From contig CAZHAM010000004.1 of the NCBI GenBank assembly GCA_964530415.1, forward strand, positions 1 through 28,114: DNA of 28,114 nucleotides, in the 5' to 3' direction. Position 1 is the first letter of the stretch. Each line of letters begins with the position of its first letter. The translations under genes were made by a program, and so were the position numbers. Shown piece by piece: positions 13,452 to 21,975 of the stretch. The notes beneath the pieces were generated by a model, which had not been told where the DNA came from, searched no databases, and saw only the letters and a program-made list of their open reading frames with translations. This DNA comes from CAZHAM01 sp964530415 (GTDB taxonomy: Bacteria; Patescibacteriota; WWE3; UBA101185; UBA10185).

Positions 13452-14747
13452 ATGAAATCGAAATTATTTAAAGGCGGAGACGGTTATTTTAATTTGTATG
13501 CTGTGCTTTGTTTCTTTACTCCATTGATTTACCTGACCGGAACAAACGAGATTTTTGAATTTCCTAAGATGTTTTTTGTTTACTTTATGGCAATCGCGAT
13601 CTTTGCCGTTTACGCTTTTGACGTAATTTTTAAGGACAATTTTAAACCCGTAGTTATTTTACCGAGTTTGCCTGTAATGTTTTTCTTTTTGAGTTTTATT
13701 ATCTCAACGATTTTTTCATCCGAACTGCGTACCTCGATCTGGGGTTATTACACGAGATTTAACGACGGACTCGTCTCTATGTTTGCATATTTTGTAATAT
13801 ATTTTGTCGCCGTTAATAAACTTTCAGAACACGAGTTTGCAAAAATAGTTAAAATTTCGCTCTGTTCGGTGGCGGTGTCAGGTTCTTTGGGAGTACTACA
13901 GCACTTTGGGGGTTTTACCCAAACTTGGGGAGGCGGAGAAATTGAAAGAGCATTTTCTACATTGGGACAGCCGAATTGGTTTGCCCAGTTTTTAGGTATG
14001 CAATTGGTTTTGATCTTTTACTTTTATTTGAGAGACAAGCTTAGTCGTTTTTGGGCAGCTCTATTTATAATTGGATTTTCGGGAATGTGGTTCGCATATT
14101 CAGTCTCGGGCATTTTGGGATTTGTTTTTGGAATGTTCGTTCTTTTTGCAATTTTGTACTTTAAGAAAATGTTGCTGAAAAAGGATTTAATCAGATCCGT
14201 GGTGTTACTAGGAATTTGTTTGGTTATAGCTTTATCCTCACCCGGAATTTTTTACGCAAAACTACAAGACGCGTTTAACGATATAAATAAAAAAGTTATG
14301 CAAATTATACCCAATGTTTATGCCGAATCCCAAAATTTGGTCTCTGATCCGGGTTTTATAAGGCTTGGCATGTGGGAAGGTACGGTAAAGCTGATTTTTT
14401 CGTCTCCCAAAGTTTTTTTAATCGGAACAGGTCCGGAGACATTTCCCTATGCATTTCAAAAATTTAGGCCAATGAGCGTAAATTATTCGTCAGAATGGGA
14501 ATATGTACTAAATAAGCCCCACAACTACTATTTAGAAGTATTTGCTGAACAAGGGGTTTTAGGTCTAATCTCATTTTTATTGTTATTTGGCTATGTTATT
14601 AAAAAATCCCGTTTTTGGATCGTGCCGGCACTTGCTGTATTCTTCGCGACTAACTTATTTGGATGGCCTGTCGTTTCGGTCAGTTTATTCTTTTGGTTTA
14701 TCACCGCTTTTTCAGAAGTGGCAAATTCAGAAGGCACTGTTAAATGA
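13452..14747 (+). CDS. O-antigen ligase/polymerase-like membrane protein (Wzy/WaaL superfamily)
   Basis: 431 residues from ATG 13452. It has ten or more membrane helices and one large outer loop (about residues 265-360) with GTGPETFPYAFQKFRP and KPHNYYLEVFAEQGVLGL; the PHN-Y-LE-x-x-x-EQG pattern is the hallmark of this superfamily. The early RFNDGLVSMFAYFVIYF also fits. Members join or polymerise lipid-linked glycans at the outer face of the membrane; ligase and polymerase cannot be told apart by sequence alone. The stop overlaps the next start (ATGA at 14744-14747), so the TPR-like protein is translationally coupled and probably works with it. Confidence 0.85.
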   Translation: MKSKLFKGGDGYFNLYAVLCFFTPLIYLTGTNEIFEFPKMFFVYFMAIAIFAVYAFDVIFKDNFKPVVILPSLPVMFFFLSFIISTIFSSELRTSIWGYYTRFNDGLVSMFAYFVIYFVAVNKLSEHEFAKIVKISLCSVAVSGSLGVLQHFGGFTQTWGGGEIERAFSTLGQPNWFAQFLGMQLVLIFYFYLRDKLSRFWAALFIIGFSGMWFAYSVSGILGFVFGMFVLFAILYFKKMLLKKDLIRSVVLLGICLVIALSSPGIFYAKLQDAFNDINKKVMQIIPNVYAESQNLVSDPGFIRLGMWEGTVKLIFSSPKVFLIGTGPETFPYAFQKFRPMSVNYSSEWEYVLNKPHNYYLEVFAEQGVLGLISFLLLFGYVIKKSRFWIVPALAVFFATNLFGWPVVSVSLFFWFITAFSEVANSEGTVK

Positions 14748-15331
14748 CCAAAAAAGTAATCGTAACAATTATTTTATCAATATTAATTTTGGTCATAGTT
14801 AAAAGTTTGATAAATATTTACGCAGCCGATTATTTTTACAAAAGATCCCAAATGTTAATTGAGGAAGGTGATTTTAAAACTTCTGCCAAATATGCCGATT
14901 ATGCTATAGATCTTAACCCACTTGAGCCAAATTATTACAGAGGAAGAGCCAAAATTTTAGTCACCATCTTAACCGATCAAACTGACAATTCCCACGAAAT
15001 TAAATTATCGGCGATTAACGACTTAAACAAAGCTTACAGCTTAAACCCGTCAAATTTAGTGGTATCCCGTAATTCGATCCCTTTATATTATTTTATTGCT
15101 ACAAAGGATTTAACTCAGCCCGCATCGGTATCAAACGTGGACGAAGATTTTTTAATTTATGTTAAAGAGTTTTACTCCATTTTGAAACAGAAGTATCCGA
15201 ATGATCTTGGTGTTATGGTTCAAATAGCTAAGTATGAAAAAAGATTAGGTCTCGAAAAAGAGTACCATGAAACAATTGAGCGGATTAAGGTACTAAGACC
15301 CGATGTACTAGACTGGTATAAGGATTTATAA
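14744..15331 (+). CDS. Membrane-anchored TPR-like protein coupled to the O-antigen-ligase-like gene
   Basis: 195 residues. One N-terminal helix (about 5-28) anchors a helical domain. The stretch EEGDFKTSAKYADYAIDLNPLEPNYYRGRAK (about 41-71) fits one tetratricopeptide repeat, and SAINDLNKAYSLNPSNLVV (about 89-107) another; the rest is less regular. TPR domains bind other proteins. Pairing of an O-antigen-ligase-like protein with a TPR protein is common in this group. The start ATG overlaps the previous stop by 4 bases. The TAA at its end is part of a TATAAT (15327-15332) for the next gene. Confidence 0.7.
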   Translation: MTKKVIVTIILSILILVIVKSLINIYAADYFYKRSQMLIEEGDFKTSAKYADYAIDLNPLEPNYYRGRAKILVTILTDQTDNSHEIKLSAINDLNKAYSLNPSNLVVSRNSIPLYYFIATKDLTQPASVSNVDEDFLIYVKEFYSILKQKYPNDLGVMVQIAKYEKRLGLEKEYHETIERIKVLRPDVLDWYKDL

Positions 15332-15332
15332 T
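15327..15332 (+). promoter_or_regulatory. -10 box TATAAT 6 bases before the gene at 15339
   Basis: Perfect TATAAT that contains the TAA stop of the preceding gene, followed by six bases and ATG 15339. Same spacing as at 13440, 17292 and 18008. Confidence 0.5.
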
Positions 15333-15338
15333 TTTAAA

Positions 15339-15953
15339 ATGGCTACTCCTATCACACATTTAGTACTCACCGATAAGGTCTTTAACCGATATTTTTCTGA
15401 TAAAGATAAAGCCAAGTTTTTTGTCGGGACTAGTTTTCCTGATATTAGGTATCTCGCCAGAATTGATAGGACTATTACTCATTTACCCCACCCAACTATG
15501 GCAGAAATGATTGCATCTCCGGATTTTGAATCGGGATTAAAGTTTCACACGTATCTGGACAATGTTCGCGAAGGATTAGTTGTAAGAAAGAATTTATATA
15601 GTTTCTTGCCTACATCACAGTTTATATCTCAGGCGATGAAATTTGTAGAAGACACTATTTTATATTCCAAGATATCTAATTGGAAACCAATAATTAGGTA
15701 TTTTGATAAATTGTACCCCGAGGAGTTTAGTTATGGAGTTTCCGAAGCTACTGTTACAAAGTGGCACGCCGGATTACAAAACTATTTTGGGCAAAAACCC
15801 GGAGATAAAAGTATTACTGAGTATTTTAATATATTTGGGTTCTCTGATGAGGTATTAACCGAGATACTTAAAATTTCATTGGAAATAAATCAAAACACCA
15901 AATTTACTGAATACGTGGAGGTTTTATACAATACTTTCGAGGATTTAACTTGA
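15339..15953 (+). CDS. Helical protein resembling zinc-dependent phospholipase C/S1-P1 nuclease fold
   Basis: 204 residues, cytoplasmic-looking, mostly helical, with no signal peptide. The layout MATPITHLVLTDKVF (His7), FVGTSFPDIRY (Asp35), HLPHP (His48, His51) and FHTYLDN (His70, Asp74) resembles the order of metal ligands in zinc-dependent phospholipase C-like proteins, including an H-x3-D pair. The match is by pattern only, and the expected N-terminal Trp and signal sequence are missing, so enzymatic function is not claimed. ATG 15339 is supported by the nearby TATAAT. The gene converges with the PEGA/SH3 gene and overlaps its end by 9 bases. Confidence 0.5.
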   Translation: MATPITHLVLTDKVFNRYFSDKDKAKFFVGTSFPDIRYLARIDRTITHLPHPTMAEMIASPDFESGLKFHTYLDNVREGLVVRKNLYSFLPTSQFISQAMKFVEDTILYSKISNWKPIIRYFDKLYPEEFSYGVSEATVTKWHAGLQNYFGQKPGDKSITEYFNIFGFSDEVLTEILKISLEINQNTKFTEYVEVLYNTFEDLT

Positions 15954-17132
15954 TACTTCTATTTTCACTTCCTCAACATAATCGCTGGAAACCCAACCTG
16001 ATACAGTTTCCGATACTTTAATTTTGGACCATCCCTGGTTTTCTTCTAATACAGTGTAAGTGTCTCCGACGTTAACTCTCGTCAACTCGGCGCCGTTTAA
16101 GTTTGCTGCGTCTCTAACCCTGAGCCACCCGGTTGGCGTTGCTTTTATCTTTACCTGTTTACCGGCTGATTTGTTCATAGTTTCTAATGCGTCTTTTGCT
16201 TCGGGAGTAATTGTTTCGCCGTCTGATACTTTTCCTAGAAAAGCGCCCCTCTCAGCTTCTGTTAATGTTTTTAACTCTTCGGTAGTTTTTAGCAAGTTCC
16301 CTGCCCGATCATAAACGTTGCCTTTGTAGTCTACAAAATAATCAAAAACTTCCTCTTTGTTTACACCGGATCCCTCCAAGTTTATTCCGCGGGTTTTATT
16401 CCAATAAACTACAGCTTTTACCCAAGTTTGTGGATCATTTACAATGGCGTCGTTTTCTAAAGATACATTATATAAATCAGGCAAATCTTTAATGGCGCTT
16501 ACTTTATTTGGAACGGGTATCGGAAAAAATTTAACTGATATATTTAGGGTATAGCCTTTTATTATATTCACGCGTGTGGAGTAGGTTTCATAGCCAGGAA
16601 TTTCCATTCGCAAATCATATCCGCCCTCAGACAGTGTGTTGGAGGAGTAAGGAGTATTACCTAACTCAGCGTTGTCGATGTAAACTTTTGCATCGGCAGG
16701 CTCAGAAATTATTCGCAGTAAACTTCCTGATTTATCTTTTTCAAACCAAAATTCTTGTCCGCCTGAAAATAAATCAGAAACACCCAAATCTCTAAAAACT
16801 GCAACCGTTGGAACAAAGCTAGTGTTATTAGACAAGAAATCAATTTTTGTTTCATAAAATCTATCCGCGTTTTTTATCGTGATTTTATTTTCGCCTGGTT
16901 TTACTTCTTTTGAGTCGACAGATTTATCGCCAACTTTCTCATTGTTTACAAATATTTCGGCGTCCATGTAATATGACTCCGCTCTGAGCATAGATTTCTT
17001 TTTTATCGAATCCCAGTTTTGAATTGCCTGGCCGCCAAAAAATACAACTAGCCCAATGCCTATAACGCCTAATAAATACACAATAATTGTTGAAAAGTTG
17101 GATGATTTTTGTCTTATTGTTGAGACTGTCAT
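15945..17132 (-). CDS. Membrane-anchored PEGA-domain protein with C-terminal SH3b domain
   Basis: 395 residues. A single N-terminal helix (about 14-34) leaves the rest outside the membrane. A first PEGA-like module (about 55-95: AEIFVNNEKVGDKS, then VKPGENKITIK) and a clear second one (about 138-205: LRIISEPADAKVYIDNAELGNTPY, then LSEGGYDLRMEIPGYE) are visible. The end (about 330-390: TGWLRVRDAANLNGAEL, then VNVGDTYTVLE and SGWVSSDYVEEV) is a bacterial SH3 domain, a type that often binds cell-wall peptides. This suggests a surface protein that contacts the wall or a partner glycan. It converges with the gene ending at 15953. TTAAAT about 7 bases before the ATG may be a -10. Confidence 0.83.
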   Translation of the reverse strand: MTVSTIRQKSSNFSTIIVYLLGVIGIGLVVFFGGQAIQNWDSIKKKSMLRAESYYMDAEIFVNNEKVGDKSVDSKEVKPGENKITIKNADRFYETKIDFLSNNTSFVPTVAVFRDLGVSDLFSGGQEFWFEKDKSGSLLRIISEPADAKVYIDNAELGNTPYSSNTLSEGGYDLRMEIPGYETYSTRVNIIKGYTLNISVKFFPIPVPNKVSAIKDLPDLYNVSLENDAIVNDPQTWVKAVVYWNKTRGINLEGSGVNKEEVFDYFVDYKGNVYDRAGNLLKTTEELKTLTEAERGAFLGKVSDGETITPEAKDALETMNKSAGKQVKIKATPTGWLRVRDAANLNGAELTRVNVGDTYTVLEENQGWSKIKVSETVSGWVSSDYVEEVKIEVSS

Positions 17133-17200
17133 AACTTCTATTTAAATTAGCACGACGATGGTAAAATATCAATTGCCCTCGGCTTAACCCCGAATTATTG

Positions 17201-17275
17201 GGCGCAGTGGCGAAGTGGAAACGCTGCGGTCTGCAAAACCGCGATGCAGGGGTTCGATTCCCCTCTGCGCCTCCA
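17201..17275 (+). tRNA. tRNA-Cys (GCA anticodon), CCA encoded
   Basis: The full cloverleaf can be drawn: acceptor arm GGCGCAG (17201-17207) with CTGCGCC (17265-17271), anticodon stem GCGGT/ACCGC (17226-17230, 17238-17242) around a 7-base loop with GCA at 17233-17235, and T stem AGGGG/CCCCT (17248-17252, 17260-17264) with loop TTCGATT. The discriminator is T (17272), the known identity base of tRNA-Cys, and CCA is encoded (17273-17275). TAAAAT (17162-17167) upstream may be its -10. The next gene's TATAAT begins only 16 bases after the CCA. Confidence 0.97.
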
Positions 17276-17291
17276 AAATTCAAAATTACTG

Positions 17292-17297
17292 TATAAT
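17292..17297 (+). promoter_or_regulatory. -10 box TATAAT 6 bases before the PIG-L gene
   Basis: Perfect TATAAT, then TCTCAA, then ATG 17304. Its -35 region would fall in the 3' end of tRNA-Cys. It supports ATG 17304 over an in-frame upstream ATG at 17244 that lies within the tRNA. Confidence 0.6.
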
Positions 17298-17303
17298 TCT
17301 CAA

Positions 17304-18002
17304 ATGGATTCCCATCTATTTATAAATTCAACAGACAAGATACTGATTGTATTTCCGCATCCTGACGACGAAACTTTTGGGGCAGGGTGTTTGATTCAAA
17401 AAGCTTTAAAAATTGGGGCAAGTGTAAAAGTTTTGATATTAACTAAAGGAGAGGCAAGTACTTTAAAAAACGGAGTTAACGATCCCGCTCAATTACCGGT
17501 TATTCGCGAGATTGAGTTTAAAAATGTCATGTCATTACTTGGTGTCAAAGATTATTCTATCGAAAACTTTCCCGACAAAGGGCTAAGAGAAACTGCAGAC
17601 GAGGTAATAAACTATTTAGCTCATGAATTAAGAACATACACACCCGATGTTGTAGTTACCTATGAGCCCAGCGGAATTTACGGGCACCCGGACCACATAG
17701 CTTTAACAAAAATGGTCGAGGATCTGCACAAGGAATTTGATTTTAAATTGGTTTATTCTACTGTCGAGCCGGGATATATGCCTTCAGAACATTTACTTAA
17801 AATGGCAGAACATCCGGAGGAAATAAAGCCTCTTTTTCCAAGCAATTTTATCAATTTATCGTTACGGGAACTTTTAAATAAAATCAAATGCTTTAATTTG
17901 TATAAGTCACAGTTTGGTGGAAAAACGATAAGTATCGGAATGAAAATTAAATTTGCATTTATGTTTAGAAAAGAATACTTTTACATTGAAAAAACCTTGT
18001 AA
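17304..18002 (+). CDS. PIG-L (LmbE-like) family zinc-dependent N-acetylglucosamine deacetylase-like protein
   Basis: 232 residues from ATG 17304, chosen because the only earlier in-frame start is inside tRNA-Cys and a TATAAT ends six bases before it. The family metal site is complete: FPHPDDETFGAGC (His19, Asp21, Asp22) near the start and YGHPDHIAL (His128, Asp130, His131). Members remove acetyl groups from N-acetylglucosaminyl lipids or other GlcNAc-bearing small molecules; the substrate here is unknown. It is upstream of alaS with an 17-base gap that holds alaS's own TATAAT. The link to alaS is probably only positional; a role in glycan modification suits the rest of the window. Confidence 0.9.
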   Translation: MDSHLFINSTDKILIVFPHPDDETFGAGCLIQKALKIGASVKVLILTKGEASTLKNGVNDPAQLPVIREIEFKNVMSLLGVKDYSIENFPDKGLRETADEVINYLAHELRTYTPDVVVTYEPSGIYGHPDHIALTKMVEDLHKEFDFKLVYSTVEPGYMPSEHLLKMAEHPEEIKPLFPSNFINLSLRELLNKIKCFNLYKSQFGGKTISIGMKIKFAFMFRKEYFYIEKTL

Positions 18003-18013
18003 CTACGTATAAT
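17986..18013 (+). promoter_or_regulatory. Promoter 6 bases before alaS
   Basis: TTGAAA (17986-17991), 16-base spacer, perfect TATAAT (18008-18013), then AACCCC and ATG 18020. It is the best-formed of the leaderless-type promoters because both hexamers are visible. Confidence 0.62.
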
Positions 18014-18019
18014 AACCCC

Positions 18020-19867
18020 ATGAGAACGCAGGAAATCTTAAATAAATATCTGGATTTTTATCAAAAACGGGGTCATAAACTTGTCCCTAATGTGTCTTTA
18101 ATACCTGAAAACGACCCCACACTTTTATTTGTAAACTCAGGAATGTTTCCTCTCGTACCGTACTTGTCAGGAGAACCACATCCGCTTGGTAAGAGACTCG
18201 TAAACGTTCAAAGAGCTATGCGTTTTGCGACGGACTTGGACGAAGTAGGCGATTCTATTCATACAGTAGCTTTTCATATGATAGGCAATTGGAGCTTGGG
18301 CGATTACTTTAAAGACGAGCAACTCCCTTGGGCTTATGAATTTTTGATTGATGAGCTTGGTTTAGACCCTAAAAAAATGATAACAACGGTTTTCGAAGGC
18401 GATAAAGATTCTCCAAAAGATACCGAGTCAATTGAAATTCTCAAGGAAATATATAAGAAATATGGGATAGACGCAAAAGAAAACGAAATAATTTTCGCTC
18501 GTCCCAAAAAGGATAATTGGTGGCAAAGAGGTGATTCAGTTGGTGAATTGGGCGGACCTGATAGCGAAATTCATTATTATTTAGGCGAGGGTAGCCCCGC
18601 AGGAAAAGACCCGATTACTAACGAAGATGAGTTTGTAGAAATAGGCAACTCGGTTTTTATGCAATATAAAAAATCAAAAACCGGGTGGGAAGAGCTTCCT
18701 CAAAAAAATGTAGATTTCGGAGGGGGTTTAGAGCGTATAGGTATGGTAGTTCAAGGCAAAAACGATATTTTCGAAACTGATAATTTTTGGCCGATAATTG
18801 AAAAAGCCCAGGAAATAACCGGAAAGACTTATAAGGAATCTTCCGATAAAGAATCTCCCGAAGTAACAGTCGCAATGAGAACTCTGGCAGATCATATGAG
18901 AGCGTGCGTATTCTTAGCCATGGACGGAGTTGTACCGGGAAATAAAGATCAAGGATATGTTTTGCGTCGTTTGATAAGAAGAATGGTTAAATTTGGACGA
19001 AGGCTGGGTTTCGAAAAGGATCTCTCGACTAGACTTGTAGGCACTGTTACCGAATCATTCAGCTGGCTGTATCCGGAGCTTCCCGTAAAGAGAGAATACA
19101 TAGAAAAATTATTTGAATCAGAAGAAATTAAATTTTTGAAAACTTTACAAAGCGGTTCCAAGTATGTGGAAAAATATATTCAGGTGTGGGGAGAACAAAA
19201 ACAAGACCTCCCGTTAGGGGAAGTGGTAGAAAAAGCGTTCGATATGTATCAATCAATGGGTTATCCGGCCGAAATCTTTTTAGAAGATTTAAAAGAAAAC
19301 GGCATTAAAGTGGATTCAAAAGATTTTCTTTCAAAATTTGAAGATAGGTTTAACGAGCATCAGTCGCAATCAAGATACGGTGCTGAGCAAAAATTTAAAG
19401 GCGGATTAGCAGATCACGGAGATGTGACCGTCAAATATCATACAGCTACCCATTTACTCCAAATGGCTCTTAAAAAAGTAATCAGCGAAGACGTTGTTCA
19501 ACTTGGTAGTAATATTACAAACGAGAGACTAAGGTTTGATTTTCCTCATTCAAATAAACTTACCGAATCCGAAATATTTGAAGTTCAGGATTTAGTAAAC
19601 GAAGCTGTTAGTAACGCATATCCCGTTAATTATGTTATGTTGCCAAAAGAACAGGCAGTGTTATCGGGAGCACACTATATGAAACATGAAACATATCCCG
19701 ATATTGTGAAGGTTTACTATATTGGGGAAAACTTAGAAACAGCCATTTCAAAAGAATTCTGCGGCGGCCCGCATGTTACAAATACAAGCGAGATTGGTAG
19801 CATCGAGATTTATAAGCAGGAAAGCATTGGTGAGGGGAAACTAAGAATCTACGCTCGGAGGGTGTAA
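18020..19867 (+). CDS. alaS: Alanyl-tRNA synthetase, short form without C-terminal C-Ala domain
   Basis: 615 residues against about 870 in most bacteria. The catalytic part is present: LVPNVSLIPENDPTLLFVNSGM (21-42), IGNWSLGDYFKDE (88-100), the motif-3 region VDFGGGLERIGM (231-242) and DQGYVLRRLIRR (310-321). The editing domain that clears Ser-tRNA-Ala and Gly-tRNA-Ala is also complete, with HTATH (His474, His478) and CGGPHV (Cys581, His585). The protein ends right after it (GKLRIYARRV), so the C-Ala/DHHA1 domain that helps bind the tRNA elbow and dimerise is missing. The frame is intact with a normal stop, so this is not a truncation by mutation. Short AlaRS forms are known from reduced genomes and organelles. 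CIRCE and groES follow. Confidence 0.96.
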   Translation: MRTQEILNKYLDFYQKRGHKLVPNVSLIPENDPTLLFVNSGMFPLVPYLSGEPHPLGKRLVNVQRAMRFATDLDEVGDSIHTVAFHMIGNWSLGDYFKDEQLPWAYEFLIDELGLDPKKMITTVFEGDKDSPKDTESIEILKEIYKKYGIDAKENEIIFARPKKDNWWQRGDSVGELGGPDSEIHYYLGEGSPAGKDPITNEDEFVEIGNSVFMQYKKSKTGWEELPQKNVDFGGGLERIGMVVQGKNDIFETDNFWPIIEKAQEITGKTYKESSDKESPEVTVAMRTLADHMRACVFLAMDGVVPGNKDQGYVLRRLIRRMVKFGRRLGFEKDLSTRLVGTVTESFSWLYPELPVKREYIEKLFESEEIKFLKTLQSGSKYVEKYIQVWGEQKQDLPLGEVVEKAFDMYQSMGYPAEIFLEDLKENGIKVDSKDFLSKFEDRFNEHQSQSRYGAEQKFKGGLADHGDVTVKYHTATHLLQMALKKVISEDVVQLGSNITNERLRFDFPHSNKLTESEIFEVQDLVNEAVSNAYPVNYVMLPKEQAVLSGAHYMKHETYPDIVKVYYIGENLETAISKEFCGGPHVTNTSEIGSIEIYKQESIGEGKLRIYARRV

Positions 19868-19877
19868 TTAGTCACTC

Positions 19878-19907
19878 TTGACACTCTCACTGTTAGAGTG
19901 CTATAAA
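19878..19907 (+). promoter_or_regulatory. CIRCE operator overlapping the groES-groEL promoter
   Basis: TTGACACTC (19878-19886), nine bases, then GAGTGCTAT (19896-19904) matches the CIRCE operator (TTAGCACTC-N9-GAGTGCTAA) with few changes. The same bases supply the promoter: -35 TTGACA (19878-19883), an 18-base spacer and -10 TATAAA (19902-19907). HrcA bound here would cover RNA polymerase's site, so groESL should be heat-inducible by HrcA release. hrcA itself is not in the window. Confidence 0.85.
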
Positions 19908-19952
19908 GTTTAACGCGAAGTTAATTTTCGCTTCATTTTGTAAGTACTAAAA

Positions 19953-19958
19953 TATAAT
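19953..19958 (+). promoter_or_regulatory. Possible second -10 box upstream of groES
   Basis: TATAAT 32 bases before the groES ATG, outside the CIRCE element. It might give a second, HrcA-independent start, but no -35 is evident and the region is AT-rich. Confidence 0.3.
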
Positions 19959-19990
19959 TATCAAGTTCAATAATTTTGGAGATAGTAAAT

Positions 19991-20305
19991 ATGGCAACCT
20001 TAAATAAAATTAGACCACTCGCAGACAATATATTAGTCGAACCATTGGAAAAAGATAAAACACTTCCTTCCGGAATCATCATCCCGGACACAGTTAAAGA
20101 GAAGCCCCAAGAAGGTAAAGTAGTAGCCGTAGGTCCCGGAAAAAGGGACGAATCAGGTAACAGAGTGCCGATGGAGGTTAAAGTCGGAGACGTAGTAATG
20201 TACAAAAAATGGGGAGGTACAGAAATAAAAGTTGAAAATAATAAAGAAGTGCTCCTTGTAAAAGAAGAGGATATTTTAGCAATAGTGGAGCAAAACGGTA
20301 ATTAA
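19991..20305 (+). CDS. groES: Co-chaperonin GroES
   Basis: 104 residues from ATG 19991 with GGAGAT at 19978-19983; an in-frame TTG at 19976 is upstream of that site and is rejected. IRPLADNILVEPLE at the N-terminus, the mobile-loop region KTLPSGIIIPDTVKEKPQEGKV (about 23-44), VGPGKRDESG and the C-terminal VLLVKEEDILAIVE match GroES closely. GroES caps the GroEL cavity in the cytoplasm during ATP-driven folding. It is followed after 18 bases by groEL; the pair is controlled by the CIRCE element upstream. Confidence 0.97.
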   Translation: MATLNKIRPLADNILVEPLEKDKTLPSGIIIPDTVKEKPQEGKVVAVGPGKRDESGNRVPMEVKVGDVVMYKKWGGTEIKVENNKEVLLVKEEDILAIVEQNGN

Positions 20306-20323
20306 TTTATTGGAGAAAAATAT

Positions 20324-21975
20324 ATGGCAGCAAAAATGATTATATACGGCGAAGAAGCCAGACAAAAACTAAAAAAAGGTGTCGATGCATTAGCAAAAGC
20401 TGTAGGCACAACCCTAGGTCCTAAGGGCGGAAACGTTGCCTTGGACAAAAGTTGGGGAGCACCCCAGGTTGTTAACGACGGTGTAACAATCGCAAAAGAA
20501 ATCGAATTAACAGATAAATTTGAAAATATGGGAGCACAGCTTGTAAAAGAAGCTTCTACCAAAACAAACGATGTAGCAGGAGACGGAACCACAACAGCGA
20601 CAGTATTAGCGCAGGCACTTGTAGAATCAGGTTTAAAAAATATTTCGGCCGGAACAAATCCAATGATGTTGCGCCGGGGAATTGAGAAAGCTACGCAAAA
20701 AGCTTTAGACTCAATAAAAGATTTATCAAAGCAAATTTCCACAAAAGAAGAAAAAGCCCAAGTTGCGACAATTTCAGCCCAAAACAATGAAATAGGGGAT
20801 TTAATCGCCGAGGCGATGGATAAAGTAGGTAACGACGGAGTTATTACTGTAGAAGAGGGCAAAGGCTTTGAGTTAGAACTCACATACAAAGAAGGAATGC
20901 AGTTTGATAAGGGATATGCCTCTCCTTATTTTGTTACAAACGCAGAAAAAATGGAAGCCGTAATTGAGGACCCCTACATACTCGTAACCGACAATAAAAT
21001 CGCAAATCTCCAGGAATTGTTACCAATGCTTGAAAGTTTTGTAAGAGTTTCAAAAAATTTGGTTTTAATCTCGGAAGACGTTGATGGAGAAGCACTCGCG
21101 ACCTTAATCGTTAACAAACTCAGAGGAACCTTTAATGTTTTGGCAATAAAAGCACCTGGCTTTGGAGATAGAAGAAAAGCAATGCTCCAAGATATCGCGG
21201 TTTTAACCGGCGCAACCTACGTTAGTGAAGAAATTGGAAGAAAACTAGACTCAGTAACCATAGAAGATTTGGGTAGAGCCGACAGAGTAATTTCTGACAA
21301 AGACAGTACAACACTTGTTGGCGGCAAAGGCGATAAAAAAGCATTAGAAGACAGAATTAACTTAATAAAAGGTGAAATGGAAAATACAACTTCCGATTAT
21401 GATAAAGAAAAACTTCAGGAAAGAGTAGCAAAACTAACAGGTGGCGTTGCAGTTATAAGTGTTGGCGCGGCTACCGAAGGTGAAATGAAAGAAAAGAAAC
21501 TAAGAGTCGACGACGCTGTGAATGCAACAAAAGCAGCAGTTGAAGAAGGAATTGTTCCAGGAGGCGGCGTAGCCTTTTTGAGAGCAAAAGAAGCTGTAGA
21601 ATCAATGAATCTTGAAGGCGACGAAGCAACAGGAGCCAAGATATTAATTGATGCGCTAGAAAAACCCACCAGAACAATTGTTGAAAACGCAGGTTTAGAC
21701 GCAGGAAGAATATTAGGCGAGTTATACAGACAAACTACCGAGAAAAATAACAAAAACTTTGGATATAACGTTATTAGCATGCAGTATGTAGATATGATTC
21801 AAGACGGAATCACAGATCCAACAAAAGTTGCAAAGAGCGCGTTGCAAAATGCGGTAAGTGTCGCAACTTTGATAATGACAACAGAATGTTTAGTAACCGA
21901 AGCACCAAAGAAAGATGATCCAATGCCAGCCGGAGGCGGCATGGGAGGCATGGGTGGTATGGAAGGAATGATGTA
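20324..21975 (+). CDS. groEL: Chaperonin GroEL (60 kDa), stop codon falls in the assembly gap
   Basis: About 550 residues, essentially the normal length. ATP-site motifs TTLGPKGGNVALDK (29-42), GVTIAKE and VAGDGTTTATVLAQAL (about 84-99) are intact, as are EGIVPGGGVA and the C-terminal Gly-Gly-Met tail ending GGMEGMM. The last two bases before the N run are TA in frame, so codon 551 is very probably a TAA/TAG stop hidden by the first N. Any reading that continues through the Ns is an artefact. GGAGAA at 20312-20317 serves ATG 20324. It forms the cytoplasmic folding chamber with GroES. Confidence 0.97.

Noticed and set aside
17244..17303. Upstream ATG extending the PIG-L gene
   Set aside because: It lies inside tRNA-Cys and before the TATAAT; ATG 17304 is the better start.
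20302..20889. Long minus-strand frame antisense to groEL
   Set aside because: Ser/Ala/Pro-rich product typical of the reverse complement of a strongly coding gene; no start signal.
21415..21780. Further minus-strand frames inside groEL
   Set aside because: Low-complexity shadow translation of groEL.
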